Origin: JAWLCQ01 sp041687095
GTDB taxonomy: Bacteria; Planctomycetota; Phycisphaerae; SM23-33
Length of the DNA stretch: 16,876 nucleotides
Direction: 5' to 3'
Assembly (NCBI GenBank): GCA_041687095.1
Contig: JAWLCQ010000097.1
Location: 1 to 16,876 of the forward strand
The notes beneath the pieces were generated by a model, which saw only the letters and a program-made list of their open reading frames with translations, had not been told where the DNA came from and did no database searches. Shown here piece by piece: positions 14,286 to 16,876 of the stretch; position 1 is the first letter of the stretch, and the number at the start of each line of letters is the position of its first letter. The translations under genes and the position numbers were made by a program.

Positions 14286-14356
14286 GCGAGAATGTCGCCA
14301 GGGAGCCGCTTTCCCACAAAAGTGTCGCCGCGTCCGGGACACGGCGACACTTTTGT
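14286..14356 (+). promoter_or_regulatory. Enhancer-like sites upstream of glnA, forming a 15-bp inverted repeat
   Basis: ACAAAAGTGT at 14316-14325 and its inverse at 14347-14356 fit the same motif as the sites before both transporters. Centres are 31 bp apart and about -143 and -112 from the predicted glnA start. Here identity extends to ACAAAAGTGTCGCCG on both arms. A weaker third site (GCGAGAATGT, two mismatches, with the same TGTCGCC flank) lies exactly 30 bp upstream at 14286-14295. The inverted repeat is followed by AGTTTTTA, so it could also act as a terminator. Confidence 0.65.
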
Positions 14357-14437
14357 AGTTTTTACTCAGGATGGCCCCCTAGGCCGATCACCGTACAATC
14401 CTCGCCACTACAGTGACTTAGCACCTTCTGCGCCCGG

Positions 14438-14453
14438 TGGCACGGGGTGTGCA
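14438..14453 (+). promoter_or_regulatory. Sigma-54 promoter candidate for glnA
   Basis: TGGCACGGGGTGTGCA has exact GG-N10-GC spacing. The predicted start near 14464 gives a leader of about 115 bases. glnA is a classic sigma-54 target in other bacteria. Confidence 0.78.
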
Positions 14454-14578
14454 TCTGGATGGGGGACGGACGTGGAGGTGAGAGCGATCCCCCGCCCCGT
14501 CCCGAGGACAACGGCCGGGCCCCTCCGCCGTACCCGACCGGACAACGTGGAAAAGGGACATTCGAAGGAGAATATGGA

Positions 14579-15997
14579 ATGGGCATGACACCGAAGGACT
14601 TTTTCGACTACGCCAGGAAGAACAATGCCAAGATGGTGGACCTGAAGTTCACCGATCTGCTGGGCACGTGGCAGCACTGCTCGTACCCGCTGGCGGCCTG
14701 GGACGAGGACACGTTCGTGAACGGCATCGGGTTCGACGGGTCGTCGATCCGCGGCTGGCAGGGCATTCACCAGTCGGACATGCTGGCGATCCCCGACGCG
14801 AGCACGGGGTGCATCGACCCCTTCTTCGCCAAGCCCACCGTGAGCGTCATCGCCAACGTGGTGGACCCGATCACGAAGGAGGAGTACTCGCGGGACCCGC
14901 GGCACATCGCCCGCAAGGCCGTCGAGTACCTCAAGGGCACCGGCATCGCCGACACGTGCTTCATCGGCCCCGAGCCTGAGTTCTTCATCTTCGACGAGGT
15001 CCGTTTCGAGCAGAACGAGCACACGGGCTTCTACCAGATCGACTCGGTCGAGGGCGCGTGGAACAGCGCCCGCTTCGAGGAGCCCAACCTGGGCTACAAG
15101 CCCTCGTTCAAGGGCGGGTACTTCCCCGTGAGCCCCACCGACACCTACCACGACCTCCGCGCCGAGATGGTCGAGGAGATGCAGAAGGTCGGGATCTTCG
15201 TCGAGGCGCACCACCACGAGGTCGCCACGGCCGGGCAGAGCGAGATCGACATGAAGTTCTCGCCGCTCGTCGAGATGGCCGACCAGTTCATGTGGTTCAA
15301 GTACATCATCCGCAACGTCGCCAAGCGGCACGGGAAGAGCGCGACGTTCATGCCCAAGCCCATCTTCGGCGATAACGGATCGGGCATGCACTCGCACTTC
15401 TCGCTGTGGAAGGACGGCAAGACGCTGTTCGCGGGCGACAAGTACGCCGGGCTCAGCGAACTCGCCCTGTACTGCATCGGGGGGATCCTCAAGCACGCCC
15501 CCGCCATCCTCGCCTTCGCCGCCCCGACCATGAACAGCTACCGCCGCCTCGTCCCCGGGTTCGAGGCCCCGGTGAACCTGGTGATGTCGGCCCGCAACCG
15601 CTCGGCCGCCGTCCGCATCCCGATGTACTCCCCCAGCCCCAAGGCCAAGCGCCTCGAGTTCCGCTGCCCCGACCCGTCCGCCAACGGGTACATCGCCTGG
15701 TCGGCGATGCTGATGGCGGCGTTGGATGGCGTCCAGAACAAGATCGATCCGGGCAAGGCCCTCGACCGCGACATCTACGAGATGAGCAAGGATGAACTCG
15801 CCGCCTACCCCAAGACCCCGGGCAGCCTCGAGGAGTCGCTGGCGGCGTTGGCGGGGGACCACGAGTTCCTCACCCGCGGGGGCGTGTTCACCCAGGACGT
15901 CGTCGACACCTGGATCCGTTGGAAGGAAGAGAAGGAACTGCAGGAGATGCGGTTGCGTCCGCACCCCTACGAGTTCCACCTCTACTACGACAGCTAG
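14579..15997 (+). CDS. glnA: Glutamine synthetase, type I
   Basis: This 472-residue enzyme makes glutamine from glutamate, ammonia and ATP and works as a cytoplasmic dodecamer. Visible hallmarks are GFDGSSIRGWQ (51-61), GPEPEFFIFD with metal-binding Glu132 and Glu134, and the GDNGSGMHSH ATP-site loop with His271. Also present are NLVMSARNRSAAVRIP and the C-terminal PHPYEFHLYYDS. Tyr400 in RDIYEMS aligns with the adenylylated tyrosine of the beta subtype, so covalent control remains possible. The ATG at 14579 is preferred: AAGGAG lies 8 bases upstream, and the length fits the family. The ATG two codons later has poorer spacing, and a longer frame from 14447 crosses the sigma-54 site. It is preceded by amtB2, which would supply its ammonium. 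Confidence 0.98.
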   Translation: MGMTPKDFFDYARKNNAKMVDLKFTDLLGTWQHCSYPLAAWDEDTFVNGIGFDGSSIRGWQGIHQSDMLAIPDASTGCIDPFFAKPTVSVIANVVDPITKEEYSRDPRHIARKAVEYLKGTGIADTCFIGPEPEFFIFDEVRFEQNEHTGFYQIDSVEGAWNSARFEEPNLGYKPSFKGGYFPVSPTDTYHDLRAEMVEEMQKVGIFVEAHHHEVATAGQSEIDMKFSPLVEMADQFMWFKYIIRNVAKRHGKSATFMPKPIFGDNGSGMHSHFSLWKDGKTLFAGDKYAGLSELALYCIGGILKHAPAILAFAAPTMNSYRRLVPGFEAPVNLVMSARNRSAAVRIPMYSPSPKAKRLEFRCPDPSANGYIAWSAMLMAALDGVQNKIDPGKALDRDIYEMSKDELAAYPKTPGSLEESLAALAGDHEFLTRGGVFTQDVVDTWIRWKEEKELQEMRLRPHPYEFHLYYDS

Positions 15998-16024
15998 GTC
16001 ACCCCGCACGATCTCCGCGAGCAG

Positions 16025-16080
16025 CGCGGAGGCCGCGACGGTCCGGGCGGCTCGCCCCCCCGGTCCCCGCGGCCTCCGCG
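16025..16080 (+). terminator. Long GC hairpin downstream of glnA
   Basis: A perfect 13-bp stem (CGCGGAGGCCGCG with CGCGGCCTCCGCG) starts 28 bases after the glnA stop. Inside it is a second stem, GGGCG/CGCCC. There is no T-tract. Probable transcript end, unproven. Confidence 0.5.
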
Positions 16081-16110
16081 GGCTCGGCGGAGAGATGATA
16101 CGCGTTCCAC

Positions 16111-16183
16111 TTGGTTCGCGGGCGGGTGCCGTTTGGTTCGCGGACGGGTGCCGTGGTTTGCGGAGCGAAGCGGAGCAACCACG
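16111..16183. repeat. 39-bp dispersed repeat, copy 2, behind a tandem 22-bp duplication
   Basis: Positions 16145-16183 match 9938-9976 at 38 of 39 positions. Just before, a 22-bp unit starting TTGGTTCGCGG occurs twice (16111-16132 and 16133-16154) with one difference, and the second unit overlaps the 39-bp repeat. Copy 1 lacks the extra unit. Confidence 0.85.
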
Positions 16184-16413
16184 TCAGACCGACGCTGCCC
16201 GAGAATTGCCTGGGATGCGTATGAGTCGCTGACACGATCTTTCACGCGTTTCGAGGATTCGCGATGTGGCCCATGGGCTCGCTGCCTTGGGCCGCTGGGA
16301 ACGTCCCGGTCCCGGCGGCCCGGACGGCGTGGGGCCGTGTCGGGAGTTCCTTTTCCCCGCCGGCCGCGAGATGAGTTCCCGCTCACCTCCGGCCGGTGCT
16401 TTTTTGCGCGGAG

Positions 16414-16483
16414 AGCTATCAGCTATCAGCTATCAGCTATCAGCTTTCAGCTTTCAGCGATCAGATATCGGCTATCGGCGATC
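16414..16483. repeat. Heptad tandem repeat, 10 units of the AGCTATC type
   Basis: Ten contiguous 7-bp units: four identical AGCTATC, then AGCTTTC twice, then decaying variants such as AGCGATC and GGCTATC. A degenerate 10-bp repeat (ATGAACGCAG-like) follows to about 16520. No gene is present in this part of the 880-bp tail. Confidence 0.95.
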
Positions 16484-16562
16484 AGGTGAGCGGGGATGAA
16501 CGCAGATGAACGCGGATGCGGAGAGAGCGGGGATGCAGGGGATGAGAGAGGGATGGAGGAGA

Positions 16563-16612
16563 GGAACCGGGGAACCAGGAACCGGGAACCAGGAACCGGG
16601 AACCAGGAACCA
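16563..16612. repeat. Heptad tandem repeat, 7 units of GGAACCG/GGAACCA
   Basis: Units alternate in the last base between G and A, with one extra G after the first unit. A shorter related stretch occurs near 16785-16810. Confidence 0.9.
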
Positions 16613-16675
16613 GGAAAAGGGGACTGGCTCCGGAGCGGCACGTTGTTCGCCGCGCAGGTGCCTGTCCCCTTTTCC
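16613..16675. repeat. Hairpin element with 12-bp perfect ends
   Basis: GGAAAAGGGGAC (16613-16624) pairs with GTCCCCTTTTCC (16664-16675). Inside are GCTCCGGAGC and a GCGGC/GCCGC stem. It directly adjoins the heptad array. It resembles REP-like or MITE-like structured repeats; no transposase gene is in the window. Confidence 0.7.
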
Positions 16676-16703
16676 GAAGCGCAGGCAAGCCGGGAACCGG
16701 GCA

Positions 16704-16781
16704 TAACCCCTCTCCCCGCGGGGAGAGGTGCCCCGCGCAGCGGGGCGGTGAGGGGGCGCCCGGAAGACGAGAACGGTCAGG
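16704..16781. repeat. 78-bp dispersed structured repeat, copy 2
   Basis: Same length and orientation as 11551-11628. Stems here are CTCCCCGCGGGGAG and CCCCGC/GCGGGG. The right 30 bases match copy 1. Confidence 0.85.
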
Positions 16782-16838
16782 AAGCAAGGAACGTGGGAAC
16801 CGGGAACCAGAAATCGGGACCCGGTAGGGGTTCCGGGT

Positions 16839-16872
16839 CGTCCCACGGGACAGACAGCGTCCCGTGGGCATT
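16839..16872. repeat. 34-bp hairpin repeat, copy 2
   Basis: Exact reverse complement of 10327-10360, with 10-bp hairpin arms. It lies at the right edge of the window. Confidence 0.9.
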
Positions 16873-16876
16873 TGCC

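Noticed and set aside
14394..14399. TACAAT as a sigma-70 -10 box for glnA
   Set aside because: There is no credible -35 hexamer 16-18 bp upstream, and the sigma-54-like site lies closer to the gene with much better information content.
16414..16612. CRISPR-like array
   Set aside because: The heptad units are contiguous with no unique spacers and no cas genes, so these are simple tandem repeats.

Overview
The window is GC-rich and dense in short hairpin elements and tandem heptads. It carries a PL1-type pectate lyase ending in an acidic calcium-loop-like tail and signal-peptide-bearing ammonium transporters. This combination suggests a member of the Planctomycetota, perhaps a Phycisphaerae-like lineage. 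That assignment is inference from style and protein families; no rRNA or marker gene is present.

Layout. Positions 1-495 are non-coding and repeat-rich. A minus-strand block follows: a large multi-membrane GT-C-like protein (496-2802) directly behind a small four-helix-bundle (23S rRNA IVP-type) protein (2818-3192), and an ABC exporter with a PDZ-like insertion (3379-5508). A hairpin-rich, MITE-like element (5603-5772) precedes a MntA-type nucleotidyltransferase (5861-6181), whose HEPN partner survives only as a 25-codon stub (6178-6255). A secreted pectate lyase (6264-7625, minus) lies divergent from the main plus-strand block: ammonium transporter 1 (8074-9486), PII protein (9517-9858), aldo/keto reductase (10522-11484), small membrane PH-like protein (11654-12220), ammonium transporter 2 (12766-14163) and glutamine synthetase (14579-15997). 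The last 880 bases are repeats only.

How the genes work together. amtB1-glnK, amtB2 and glnA form an ammonium uptake and assimilation set. Each of the three transcription units has a close match to a sigma-54 promoter (TGGCACG-N5-TGC, exact GG-N10-GC spacing) at 7779, 12658 and 14438. Upstream of each lies a pair of inverted 10-bp sites fitting ACARRARTGT. The pair is 29-31 bp apart and centred about 110 and 140 bp before the predicted transcription start. This is the geometry of the NtrC enhancer at E. coli glnA, but with a different site sequence. I regard this apparent nitrogen regulon, with an uncharacterised enhancer motif, as the main discovery candidate.

Other notable points are the PII protein, which lacks the uridylylated T-loop tyrosine; a possible 65-nt RNA with a TATAAT box and an intrinsic terminator between glnK and the aldo/keto reductase; a 28-bp perfect hairpin before amtB2; and several dispersed hairpin families whose copies differ by changes that keep the stems.
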